From: Rhynochetos jubatus
Taxonomy: Eukaryota; Chordata; Aves; Eurypygiformes; Rhynochetidae
Length of the DNA stretch: 64,000 nucleotides
Assembly: GCA_027574665.1 (NCBI GenBank)
Contig: CM050672.1
Coordinates: 10,152,001-10,216,000, forward strand
Direction: 5' to 3'
Below the pieces are notes generated by a model, which was not told where the DNA came from, ran no database searches, and saw only the letters and a program-made list of their open reading frames with translations. The position numbers were made by a program, and so were the translations under genes. Shown here one piece after another: positions 47,560 to 58,979 of this stretch. Each line of letters opens with the position of its first letter. Position 1 is the stretch's first letter.

Positions 47560-50098
47560 GCTGCCTTTTGGGCTGGAGCTTCTCGAGGTTTGAGGCCTGG
47601 CTTGCTCCAAACTCTGCCATTGAGATTCTCCCGGATGTGGGCTGCATTGTGGCTGCATTTTGGGCTGGAGCTTCTCGTGGTTTGAGGCCTGGCTTGCTCC
47701 ACCCCCTGCTCTTGATATTCTCCCGGATGTGGGCTGCATTTTGGCTGCCTTTTGGGCTGGAGCTTCTCGTGGTTTGAGGTCTGGCTTGCTCCACCCCCTG
47801 CTCTTGATATTCTCTCGGATGTGGGCTGCATTTTGGCTGCCTTTTGGGCTGGAGCTTCTCGTGGTTTGAGGCCTGGCTTGCTCCACCCCCTGCTCTTGAG
47901 ATTCTCCCGGATGTGGGCTGCATTTTGGCTGCCTTTTGGGCTGGAGCTTCTCGTGGTTTGAGGTCTGGCTTGCTCCACCCCCTGCTCTTGAGATTCTCCC
48001 GGAGGTGGGCTGGCTTTTGGCTGCCTTTTGGGCTGGAGCTTCTCGTGGTTTGGGGCCTGTCTTGCTCCACCCCCTGCTCTTGAGATTCTCCCGGATGTGG
48101 GCTGCATTTTGGCTGCATTTTGGGCGGGAGCTTCTCGTGGTTTGAGGCTTGGCTTGCTCCACCCCCTGCTCTTGATATTCTCCTGGATGTGGGCTGCATT
48201 TTGGCTGATACTTGGGCTGGAGCTTCTCCTGGTTTGAGGCCTGGCTTGCTCCACCCCCTGCTCTTGAGATTCTCCCGGATGTGGGCTGCATTTTGGCTGC
48301 CTTTTGGGCTGGAGCTTCTCGAGGTTTGAGGCCTGGCTTGCTCCACCCCCTGCTCTTGAGATTCTCCCGGATGTGGGCTGCATTTTGGCTGCCTTTTGGG
48401 CTGGAGCTTCTCGTGGTTTGAGGCCTGGCTTGCTCCACCCCCTGCTCTTGAGATTCTCCCGGATGTGGGCTGGATTTTGGCTGCCTTTTGGGCTGGAGCT
48501 TCTCGTGGTTTGAGGCCTGGCTTGCTCCACCCCCTGCTCTTGCGATTCTCCCGCATGTGGGCTGCATTTTGGCTGATTCTTGGGCTGGAGCTTCTCGTGG
48601 TTTGAGGCCTGGCTTGCTCCACCCCCTGCTCTTGATATTCTCCTGGAGGTGGGCTGCATTTTGGCTGCCTTTTGGGCTGGAGCTTCTCGAGGTTTGAGGC
48701 CTGGCTTGCTCCAACCCCTGCTCTTGAGATTCTCCCGGATGTTGGCTGGATTTTGGCTGATTCTTGGGCTGGAGCTTCTCGTGGTTTGAGGCCTGGCTTG
48801 CTCCACCCCCTGCTCTTGTTATTCTCCTGGATGTGGGCTGGAGTTTGGCTGCCTTTTGGGCTGGAGCTTCTCGAGGTTTGAGGCCTGGCTTGCTCCAAAC
48901 TCTGCCATTGAGATTCTCCCGGATGTGGGCTGCATTGTGGCTGCATTTTGGGCTGGAGCTTCTCGTGGTTTGAGGCCTGGCTTGCTCCACCCCCTGCTCT
49001 TGATATTCTCCCGGATGTGGGCTGCATTTTGGCTGCCTTTTGGGCTGGAGCTTCTCGTGGTTTGAGGTCTGGCTTGCTCCACCCCCTGCTCTTGATATTC
49101 TCTCGGATGTGGGCTGCATTTTGGCTGCCTTTTGGGCTGGAGCTTCTCGTGGTTTGAGGCCTGGCTTGCTCCACCCCCTGCTCTTGAGATTCTCCCGGAT
49201 GTGGGCTGCATTTTGGCTGCCTTTTGGGCTGGAGCTTCTCGTGGTTTGAGGTCTGGCTTGCTCCACCCCCTGCTCTTGAGATTCTCCCGGAGGTGGGCTG
49301 GCTTTTGGCTGCCTTTTGGGCTGGAGCTTCTCGTGGTTTGGGGCCTGTCTTGCTCCACCCCCTGCTCTTGAGATTCTCCCGGATGTGGGCTGCATTTTGG
49401 CTGCATTTTGGGCGGGAGCTTCTCGTGGTTTGAGGCTTGGCTTGCTCCACCCCCTGCTCTTGATATTCTCCTGGATGTGGGCTGCATTTTGGCTGATACT
49501 TCGGCTGGAGCTTCTCCTGGTTTGAGGCCTGGCTTGCTCCACCCCCTGCTCTTGAGATTCTCCCGGATGTGGGCTGCATTTTGGCTGCCTTTTGGGCTGG
49601 AGCTTCTCGAGGTTTGAGGCCTGGCTTGCTCCACCCCCTGCTCTTGAGATTCTCCCGGATGTGGGCTGCATTTTGGCTGCCTTTTGGGCTGGAGCTTCTC
49701 GTGGTTTGAGGCCTGGCTTGCTCCACCCCCTGCTCTTGAGATTCTCCCGGATGTGGGCTGGATTTTGGCTGCCTTTTGGGCTGGAGCTTCTCGTGGTTTG
49801 AGGCCTGGCTTGCTCCACCCCCTGCTCTTGCGATTCTCCCGCATGTGGGCTGCATTTTGGCTGATTCTTGGGCTGGAGCTTCTCGTGGTTTGAGGCCTGG
49901 CTTGCTCCACCCCCTGCTCTTGATATTCTCCTGGAGGTGGGCTGCATTTTGGCTGCCTTTTGGGCTGGAGCTTCTCGAGGTTTGAGGCCTGGCTTGCTCC
50001 AACCCCTGCTCTTGAGATTCTCCCGGATGTTGGCTGGATTTTGGCTGATTCTTGGGCTGGAGCTTCTCGTGGTTTGAGGCCTGGCTTGCTCCACCCCC
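47560..50098. repeat. Repeat pair, offset 1,288 bp (14 monomers)
   Basis: About 47,560-48,810 matches 48,848-50,098, from TTCTCGAGG / GCCATTGAG through GGCTGGCTTTTGGC, GTTTGGGGCCTGTC, GGGCGGGAGC, TTTGAGGCTTGG, GCTGATACTT, CTCTTGCGATTC and GATGTTGGCTGG. A visible difference is ATACTTGGGC against ATACTTCGGC (49,502). The junction monomer (about 48,815-48,860) has private changes: CTTGTTATTC and GGCTGGAGTTTGG. Confidence 0.9.
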
Positions 50099-53000
50099 TG
50101 CTCTTGAGATTCTCCCGCATGTGGGCTGCATTTTGGCTGCCTTTTGGGCTGGAGCTTCTTGTGGTTTGAGGCCTGGCTTCCTCCACCCCCTGCTCTTGAT
50201 ATTCTCCTGGAGGTGGGCTGCATTTTGGCTGCCTTTTGGGCTGGAGCTTCTCGAGGTTTGAGGCCTGGCTTGCTCCACACTCTGCTCTTGAGATTCTCCC
50301 GGATGTGGGCTGCATTGTGGCTGCCTTTTGGGCTGGAGCTTCTCGTGGTTTGAGGCCTGGCTTGCTCCACCCCCTGCTCTTGATATTCTCCCGTATGTGG
50401 GCTGCATTTTGGCTGCCTTTTGGGCTGGAGCTTCTCGTGGTTTGAGGCCTGGCTTGCTCCACCCCCTGCTCTTGAGATTCTCTCGGATGTGGGCTGCATT
50501 TTGGCTGCCTTTTGGGCTGGAGCTTCTCGTGGTTTGAGGCCTGGCTTGCTCCACCCCCTGCTCTTGATATTCTCACGGATGTGGGCTGCATTTTGGCTGC
50601 CTTTTGGGCTGGAGCTTCTCGAGGTTTGAGGCCTGGCTTGCTCCACCCCCTGCTCTTGAGATTCTCCCGGATGTGGGCTGCATTTTGGCTGCCTTTTGGG
50701 CTGGAGCTTCTCGAGGTTTGAGGCCTGGCTTGCTCCACCCCCTGCTCTTGAGATTCTCCCGGATGTGGGCTGCATTTTGGCTGCCTTTTGGGCTGGAGCT
50801 TCTCGTGGTTTGAGGCCTGGCTTGCTCCACCCCCTGCTCTTGAGATTCTCCCGGATGTGGGCTGCATTTTGGCTGCCTTTTGGGCTGGAGATTCTCGTGG
50901 TTTGAGGCCTGGCTTGCTCCACCCCCTGCTCTTGAGATTCTCCCGCATGTGGGCTGCATTTTGGCTGATTCTTGGGCTGGAGCTTCTCGTGGTTTGAGGC
51001 CTGGCTTGCTCCACCCCCTGCTCTTGATATTCTCCTGGAGGTGGGCTGCATTTTGGCTGCCTTTTGGGCTGGAGCTTCTCGAGGTTTGAGGCCTGGCTTG
51101 CTCCAACCCCTGCTCTTGAGATTCTCCCGGATGTTGGCTGGATTTTGGCTGATTCTTGGGCTGGAGCTTCTCGTGGTTTGAGGCCTGGCTTGCTCCACCC
51201 CCTGCTCTTGATATTCTCCCGGATGTGGGCTGCATTTTGGCTGCCTTTTGGGCTGGAGCTTCTCGTGGTTTGAGGTCTGGCTTGCTCCACCCCCTGCTCT
51301 TGATATTCTCTCGGATGTGGGCTGCATTTTGGCTGCCTTTTGGGCTGGAGCTTCTCGTGGTTTGAGGCCTGGCTTGCTCCACCCCCTGCTCTTGAGATTC
51401 TCCCGGATGTGGGCTGCATTTTGGCTGCCTTTTGGGCTGGAGCTTCTCGTGGTTTGAGGTCTGGCTTGCTCCACCCCCTGCTCTTGAGATTCTCCCGGAG
51501 GTGGGCTGGCTTTTGGCTGCCTTTTGGGCTGGAGCTTCTCGTGGTTTGGGGCCTGTCTTGCTCCACCCCCTGCTCTTGAGATTCTCCCGGATGTGGGCTG
51601 CATTTTGGCTGCATTTTGGGCGGGAGCTTCTCGTGGTTTGAGGCCTGGCTTGCTCCACCCCCTGCTCTTGATATTCTCCTGGATGTGGGCTGCATTTTGG
51701 CTGATACTTGGGCTGGAGCTTCTCGTGGTTTGAGGCCTGGCTTGCTCCACCCCCTGCTCTTGAGATTCTCCCGGATGTGGGCTGCATTTTGGCTGCCTTT
51801 TGGGCTGGAGCTTCTCGAGGTTTGAGGCCTGGCTTGCTCCACCCCCTGCTCTTGAGATTCTCCCGGATGTGGGCTGCATTTTGGCTGCCTTTTGGGCTGG
51901 AGCTTCTCGTGGTTTGAGGCCTGGCTTGCTCCACCCCCTGCTCTTGAGATTCTCCCGCATGTGGGCTGCATTTTGGCTGCCTTTTGGGCTGGAGCTTCTC
52001 GTGGTTTGAGGCCTGGCTTGCTCCACCCCCTGCTCTTGCGATTCTCCCGCATGTGGGCTGCATTTTGGCTGATTCTTGGGCTGGAGCTTCTCGTGGTTTG
52101 AGGCCTGGCTTGCTCCACCCCCTGCTCTTGATATTCTCCTGGAGGTGGGCTGCATTTTGGCTGCATTTTGGGCTGGAGCTTCTCGAGGTTTGAGGCCTGG
52201 CTTGCTCCAACCCCTGCTCTTGAGATTCTCCCGGATGTTGGCTGGATTTTGGCTGATTCTTGGGCTGGAGCTTCTCGTGGTTTGAGGCCTGGCTTGCTCC
52301 ACCCCCTGCTCTTGAGATTCTCCCGCATGTGGGCTGCATTTTGGCTGCCTTTTGGGCTGGAGCTTCTTGTGGTTTGAGGCCTGGCTTCCTCCACCCCCTG
52401 CTCTTGATATTCTCCTGGAGGTGGGCTGCATTTTGGCTGCCTTTTGGGCTGGAGCTTCTCGAGGTTTGAGGCCTGGCTTGCTCCACACTCTGCTCTTGAG
52501 ATTCTCCCGGATGTGGGCTGCATTGTGGCTGCCTTTTGGGCTGGAGCTTCTCGTGGTTTGAGGCCTGGCTTGCTCCACCCCCTGCTCTTGATATTCTCCC
52601 GTATGTGGGCTGCATTTTGGCTGCCTTTTGGGCTGGAGCTTCTCGTGGTTTGAGGTCTGGCTTGCTCCACCCCCTGCTCTTGAGATTCTCTCGGATGTGG
52701 GCTGCATTTTGGCTGCCTTTTGGGCTGGAGCTTCTCGTGGTTTGAGGCCTGGCTTGCTCCACCCCCTGCTCTTGATATTCTCACGGATGTGGGCTGCATT
52801 TTGGCTGCCTTTTGGGCTGGAGCTTCTCGAGGTTTGAGGCCTGGCTTGCTCCACCCCCTGCTCTTGAGATTCTCCCGGATGTGGGCTGCATTTTGGCTGC
52901 CTTTTGGGCTGGAGCTTCTCGAGGTTTGAGGCCTGGCTTGCTCCACCCCCTGCTCTTGAGATTCTCCCGGATGTGGGCTGCATTTTGGCTGCCTTTTGGG

Positions 53001-53408
53001 CTGGAGCTTCTCGTGGTTTGAGGCCTGGCTTGCTCCACCCCCTGCTCTTGAGATTCTCCCGGATGTGGGCTGCATTTTGGCTGCCTTTTGGGCTGGAGAT
53101 TCTCGTGGTTTGAGGCCTGGCTTGCTCCACCCCCTGCTCTTGAGATTCTCCCGCATGTGGGCTGCATTTTGGCTGATTCTTGGGCTGGAGCTTCTTGTGG
53201 TTTGAGGCCTGGCTTGCTCCACCCCCTGCTCTTGATATTCTCCTGGAGGTGGGCTGCATTTTGGCTGCCTTTTGGGCTGGAGCTTCTCGAGGTTTGAGGC
53301 CTGGCTTGCTCCAACCCCTGCTCTTGAGATTCTCCCGGATGTTGGCTGGATTTTGGCTGATTCTTGGGCTGGAGCTTCTCGTGGTTTGAGGCCTGGCTTG
53401 CTCCACCC
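48950..53408. repeat. Tandem duplication of 2,208 bp (24 monomers)
   Basis: About 48,950-51,157 is copied at 51,158-53,365, with matching sequence running slightly beyond. The pair includes one copy of the 14-monomer block, so this event followed the 1,288-bp one. Differences include TTTGAGGCTTGG against TTTGAGGCCTGG (49,431 / 51,639), CCGGATGTGGGCTGG against CCGCATGTGGGCTGC (49,748 / 51,956) and AGGCCTGG against AGGTCTGG (50,446 / 52,654). The CTCACGGATG variant at 50,574 recurs at 52,782. Confidence 0.9.
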
Positions 53409-54599
53409 CCTGCTCTTGAGATTCTCCCGCATGTGGGCTGCATTTTGGCTGCCTTTTGGGCTGGAGCTTCTTGTGGTTTGAGGCCTGGCTTCCTCCACCC
53501 CCTGCTCTTGATATTCTCCTGGAGGTGGGCTGCATTTTGGCTGCCTTTTGGGCTGGAGCTTCTCGAGGTTTTAGGCCTGGCTTGCTCCAAACTCTGCCAT
53601 TGAGATTCTCCCGGATGTGGGCTGCATTGTGGCTGCCTTTTGGGCTGGAGCTTCTCGTGGTTTGAGGCCTGGCTTGCTCCACCCCCTGCTCTTGATATTC
53701 TCCCGGATGTGGGCTGCATTTTGGCTGCCTTTTGGGCTGGAGCTTCTCGTGGTTTGAGGTCTGGCTTGCTCCACCCCCTGCTCTTGATATTCTCCTGGAT
53801 GTGGGCTGCATTTTGGCTGATACTTGGGCTGGAGCTTCTCGTGGTTTGAGGCCTGGCTTGCTCCACCCCCTGCTCTTGAGATTCTCCCGGATGTGGGCTG
53901 CATTTTGGCTGCCTTTTGGGCTGGAGCTTCTCGAGGTTTGAGGCCTGGCTTGCTCCACCCCCTGCTCTTGAGATTCTCCCGCATGTGGGCTGCATTTTGG
54001 CTGCCTTTTGGGCTGGAGCTTCTCGTGGTTTGAGGCCTGGCTTGCTCCACCCCCTGCTCTTGAGATTCTCCCGGATGTGGGCTGCATTTTGGCTGCCTTT
54101 TGGGCTGGAGCTTCTCGTGGTTTGAGGCCTGGCTTGCTCCACCCCCTGCTCTTGAGATTCTCCCGCATGTGGGCTGCATTTTGGCTGATTCTTGGGCTGG
54201 AGCTTCTCGTGGTTTGAGGCCTGGCTTGCTCCACCCCCTGCTCTTGATATTCTCCTGGAGGTGGGCTGCATTTTGGCTGCCTTTTGGGCTGGAGCTTCTC
54301 GAGGTTTGAGGCCTGGCTTGCTCCACCCCCTGCTCTTGAGATTCTCCCGGATGTTGGCTGGATTTTGGCTGATTCTTGGGCTGGAGCTTCTCGTGGTTTG
54401 AGGCCTGGCTTGCTCCACCCCCTGCTCTTGAGATTCTCCCGGATTTGGGCTGCATTTTGGCTGCCTGTTGGGCTGGAGCTTCTCGTGGTTTGAGGCCTGG
54501 CTTGCTCCACCCCCTGCTCTTGAGATTCTCCCGGATGTGGGCTGCATTTTGGCTCCGTTTTGGGCTGGAGCTTCTTGTGGTTTGAGGCCTGGCTTCCTC

Positions 54600-55335
54600 C
54601 ACCCCCTGCTCTTGAGATTCTCCCGGAGGTGGGCTGCATTTTCGCTGCATTTTGGGCTGGAGCTTCTCGTGGTTTGAGGCCTGGCTTGCTCCACCCCCTG
54701 CTCTTGAGATTCTCCCGGAGGTGGGCTGCATTTTCGCTGCCTGTTGGGCTGGAGATTCTCGTGGTTTCAGGCCTGGCTTGCTCCACCCCCTGCTCTTGAG
54801 ATTCTCCCGGATGTGGGCTGGATTATGGCTGCCTTTTGGGATGGAGCTTCTCGTTCTTTGGGGCATGGCTGGCTCCACCTCCTGCTCTTGAGATTCTCCC
54901 GGAGGTGGGCTGCATTTGGGCTGATTCTTGGGCTGGAGCTTCTCGTGGTTTGAGGCCTGGCTTGCTCCACCCCCTGCTCTTGAGATTCTCCCGGAGGTGG
55001 GCTGCATTTTCGCTGCATTTTGGGCTGGAGCTTCTCGTGGTTTGAGGCCTGGCTTGCTCCACCCCCTGCTCTTGAGATTCTCCCGGAGGTGGGCTGCATT
55101 TTCGCTGCCTGTTGGGCTGGAGATTCTCGTGGTTTCAGGCCTGGCTTGCTCCACCCCCTGCTCTTGAGATTCTCCCGGATGTGGGCTGGATTATGGCTGC
55201 CTTTTGGGATGGAGCTTCTCGTTCTTTGGGGCATGGCTGGCTCCACCTCCTGCTCTTGAGATTCTCCCGGAGGTGGGCTGCATTTGGGCTGATTCTTGGG
55301 CTGGAGCTTCTCGTGGTTTGAGGTCTGGCTTGCTC
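54600..55335. repeat. Four-monomer tandem duplication (368 bp)
   Basis: 54,600-54,967 repeats as 54,968-55,335. Both copies contain CATTTTCGCTGCATTTTGGG, CATTTTCGCTGCCTGTTGGG with GTGGTTTCAGGCC, the chimeric GGATTATGG / TTCTTTGGGGC monomer, and GGAGGTGGGCTGCATTTGGG. I saw no clear difference until AGGCCTGG against AGGTCTGG at the right ends. Confidence 0.9.
54815..54905. repeat. Chimeric monomer, duplicated at 55,183-55,273
   Basis: GATGTGGGCTGGATTATGG and GCTGCCTTTTGGG are joined directly to ATGGAGCTTCTCG and TTCTTTGGGGCATGG. The same two parent monomers are fused at 39.6 kb, but here the crossover lies earlier in the monomer. The second copy arises from the 368-bp duplication, so the fusion came first. 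Confidence 0.8.
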
Positions 55336-55669
55336 CACCCCCTGCTCTTGAGATTCTCCCGGATGTGGGCTGGATTTTGGCTGCCTTTTGGGCTGGAGCT
55401 TCTCGTGGTTTGAGGCCTGCCTTGCTCCACCCCCTGCTCTTGAGATTCTCCCGGATGTGGGCTGCATTTTGGCTGATTCTTGGGCTGGAGCTTCTCGTGG
55501 TTTGAGGCCTGCCTTGCTCCACCCCCTGCTCTTGAGATTCTCCTGGATGTGGGCTGCATTTTGGCTGCCTATTGGGCTGGAGCTTCTCCTGGTTTGAGGC
55601 CTGCCTTGCTCCACCCCCTGCTCTTGAGATTCTCCTGGATGTGGGCTGCATTTTGGCTGCCTATTGGGC

Positions 55670-57010
55670 TGGAGCTTCTCGTGGTTTGAGGCCTGGCTTG
55701 CTCCACCCCCTGCTCTTGATATTCTCCTGGATGTGGGCTGCATTTTGGCTGATTCTTGGGCTGGAGCTTCTCGTGGTTTGAGGCCTGGCTTGCTCCACCC
55801 CCTGCTCTTGAGATTCTCCCGGATGTGGGCTGCATTTTGGCTGCCTTTTGGGCTGGAGCTTCTCGTGGTTTGAGGCCTGGCTTGCTCCACCCCCTGCTCT
55901 TGAGATTCTCCCGGATGTGGGCTGCATTTTGGCTGCCTTTTCAGCTGGAACTTCTCGTGGTTTGAGGCCTGGCTTGCTCCACCCCCTGCTCTTGATATTC
56001 TCCTCGATGTGGGCTGCATTTTGGCTGATTCTTGGGCTGGAGCTTCTCGTGGTTTGAGGCCTGGCTTGCTCCACCCCCTGCTCTTGATATTCCCCCGGAT
56101 GTGGGCTGCATTTTGGCTGGTTTTTGGGCTGGAGCTTCTCGTGGTTTGACGCCGGGCTTGCTCCACCCCCTGCTCTTGAGATTCTCCCGGATGTGGGCTG
56201 GATTTTGGCTGTCTTTTGGGCTGGAGATTCTCGTGGTTTGAGGCCTGCCTTGCTCCACCCCCTGCTCTTGAGATTCTCCTGGATGTGGGCTGCATTTTGG
56301 CTGCCTATTCGGCTGGAGCTTCTCCTGGTTTGAGGCCTGGCTTGCTCCACCCCCTGCTCTTGAGATTCTCCCGATGTAGGCTGCATTTTGGCTGCTTATT
56401 GGGCTGGAGCTTCTCGTGGTTTGAGGCCTGGCTTGCTCCACCCCCTGCTCTTGATATTCTCCTGGATGTGGGCTGCATTTTGGCTGATACTTGGGCTGGA
56501 GCTTCTCGTGGTTTGAGGCCTGGCTTGCTCCACCCCCTGCTCTTGAGATTCTCCCGGATGTGGGCTGCATTTTGGCTGCCTTTTGGGCTGGAGCTTCTCG
56601 TGGTTTGAGGCCTGGCTTGCTCCACCCCCTGCTCTTGAGATTCTCCCGGATGTGGGCTGCATTTTGGCTGCCTTTTCAGCTGGAACTTCTCGTGGTTTGA
56701 GGCCTGGCTTGCTCCACCCCCTGGTCTTGAGATTCTCCTCGATGTGGGCTGCATTTTGGCTGATTCTTGGGCTGGAGCTTCTCGTGGTTTGAGGCCTGGC
56801 TTGCTCCACCCCCTGCTCTTGATATTCCCCCAGATGTGGGCTGCATTTTGGCTGTTTTTTGGGCTGGAGCTTCTCGTGGTTTGACGCCGGGCTTGCTCCA
56901 CCCCCTGCTCTTGAGATTCTCCCGGATGTGGGCTGGATTTTGGCTGTCTTTTGGGCTGGAGCTTCTCGTGGTTTGAGGCCTGCCTTGCTCCACCCCCTGC
57001 TCTTGAGATT
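55670..57010. repeat. Repeat pair, offset 735 bp (8 monomers less one base)
   Basis: About 55,670-56,275 matches 56,405-57,010. Rare shared variants are CCTTTTCAGCTGGAACTTC (55,936 / 56,671), TCCTCGATGTGGG and GTTTGACGCCGGGC (56,146 / 56,881). The short offset is explained by the one-base loss near 56,372 between the copies. Confidence 0.88.
56371..56380. repeat. Monomer with a single lost base (56,372)
   Basis: CTCCCGATGTAGGCTGC replaces CTCCCGGATGTGGGCTGC: one G is lost and one G has become A a few bases on. Confidence 0.85.
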
Positions 57011-58050
57011 CTCCCGGAGGTGGGCTGCATTTTGGCTGCCTTTTGGGCTGGAGCTTCTCGTGTTTTGAGGCCTGGCTTGCTCCACCCCCTGCTCTTGAGA
57101 TTCTCCCGGATGTGGGCTGCATTTTGGCTGCATTTTGGGCTGGAGCTTCTCGTGGTTTGAGGCCTGGCTTGCTCCACCCCCTGCTCTTGAGATTCTCCCG
57201 CATGTGGGCTGCATTTTGGCTGCCTTTTGGGCTGGAGCTTCTTGTGGTTTGAGGCCTGGCTTCCTCCACCCCCTGCTCTTGATATTCTCCTGGAGGTGGG
57301 CTGCATTTTGGCTGCCTTTTGGGCTGGAGCTTCTCGAGGTTTGAGGCCTGGCTTGCTCCACCCCCTGCTCTTGAGGTTCTCCCGTATGTGGGCTGGATTT
57401 TGGCTGCCTTTTGGTCTGGAGCTTCTCGTGGTTTGAGGCCTGGCTTGCTCCACCCCCTGCTCTTGAGATTCTCCCGGAGGTGGGCTGCATTTTGGCTGAC
57501 TTTTGGGCTGGAGCTTCTCGTGGTTTGAGGCCCGCCTTGCTCCAACCCCTGCTCTTGAGATTCTCCCGTATGTGGGCTGCATTTTGGCTGCTCATTGGGC
57601 TGGAGCTTCTCGTGGTTTGAGGCCTGGCTTGCTCCACCCCCTGCTATTGAGATTCTCCCGGATGTGGGCTGGATTTTGGCTGCCATTTGGGCTGGAGCTT
57701 CTCGAGGTTTGAGGCCTGGCTTGCTCCACCCCCTGCTCTTGAGATTCTCCCGGATGTTGGCTGGATTTTGGCTGACTCTTTGGGTGGAGCTTCTCGTGGT
57801 TTGAGGCCTGGCTTGCTCCACCCCCTGCTCTTGAGATTCTCCAGGATGTGGGCTGCATTTTGGCTGACTTTTGGGATGGAGCTTCTCGTGGTTTGAGGCC
57901 TGGCTTGCTCCACCCCCTGCCCATGATATTCTCCCGGATGTGGGCTGCATTTTGGCTGCCTTTTGGGCTGGAGCTTCTCGTGGTTTGAGGCCTGGCTTGC
58001 TCCACCCCCTGCCCTTGAGATTCTCCCTGAGGTGGGCTGCATTTTGGCTG

Positions 58051-58060
58051 CCTTTTGGCT
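58051..58060. repeat. Monomer with a single lost base (58,057), first copy
   Basis: CCTTTTGGCTGG has two G where CCTTTTGGGCTGG is usual. Because the same loss sits at the matching place of the second 919-bp copy, it predates the duplication and is unlikely to be a sequencing error. Confidence 0.88.
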
Positions 58061-58969
58061 GGAGCTTATCGTGGTTTGAGGCCTGGCTTGCTCCACCCCC
58101 TGCTCTTGAGATTCTCCCGGATGTGGGCTGCATTTTGGCTGCCTTTTGGGCTGGAGCTTCTCGTGGTTTGAGGCCTGGCTTGCTCCACCCCCTGCTCTTG
58201 AGATTCTCCCGGATGTGGGCTGCATTTTGGCTGCTCATTGGGCTGGAGCTTCTCGTGGTTTGAGGCCTGGCTTGCTCCACCCCCTGCTCTTGAGATTCTC
58301 CCGGATTTGGCCTGTATTTTGGCTGCCTGTTGGGCTGGAGCTTCTCGTGTTTTGAGGCCTGGCTTGCTCCACCCCCTGCTCTTGAGATTCTCTCGGATGT
58401 GGGCTGCATTTTGGCTGCTTTTTGGGCTGGAACTTCTCGTGGTTTGAGGCCTGGCTTGCTCCACCCCCTGCTCTTGAGATTCTCCCGTATGTGGGCTGCA
58501 TTTTGGCTGATTCTTGGGCTGGAGCTTCCCGTGGTTTGAGGCCTGGCTTGCTCCACCCCCTGCTCTTGATATTCTCCCGGATGTGGGCTGGATTTTGGCT
58601 GCCATTTGGGCTGGAGCTTCTCGAGGTTTGAGGCCTGGCTTGCTCCACCCCCTGCTCTTGAGATTCTCCCGGATGTTGGCTGGATTTTGGCTGACTCTTT
58701 GGGTGGAGCTTCTCGTGGTTTGAGGCCTGGCTTGCTCCACCCCCTGCTCTTGAGATTCTCCAGGATGTGGGCTGCATTTTGGCTGACTTTTGGGATGGAG
58801 CTTCTCGTGGTTTGAGGCCTGGCTTGCTCCACCCCCTGCCCATGATATTCTCCCGGATGTGGGCTGCATTTTGGCTGCCTTTTGGGCTGGAGCTTCTCGT
58901 GGTTTGAGGCCTGGCTTGCTCCACCCCCTGCCCTTGAGATTCTCCCTGAGGTGGGCTGCATTTTGGCTG

Positions 58970-58979
58970 CCTTTTGGCT
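58970..58979. repeat. Monomer with a single lost base (58,976), second copy
   Basis: Inherited partner of the loss at 58,057, together with the linked GGAGCTTATCG change. It is the last length change before the right edge. Confidence 0.88.

Larger units (their letters stand above)
39985..54400. repeat. Array domain C: distinct higher-order family
   Basis: The 91-bp marker is absent. Instead a monomer with CTCCAAACTCTGCCATTGAG, followed by GGGCTGCATTGTGGCTGC, recurs at 41,351, 42,638, 45,122, 46,409, 47,605, 48,893 and 53,585, with intermediate forms (CTCCACACTCTGCTCTTGAG) at 50,273 and 52,481. The intervals are 14, 27, 14, 13, 14, 15, 24 and 12 monomers. Associated variants are GATGTTGGCTGGATTTTGG, TTCTCGAGGTTTGAGG and GGCTTCCTCCACCCC. 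The domain contains the 3,771-bp tandem pair and the nested 1,288/2,208-bp pairs, so most of it descends from a few short founder blocks. Two single-base losses are present, at 41,615 and 45,956. Confidence 0.85.
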
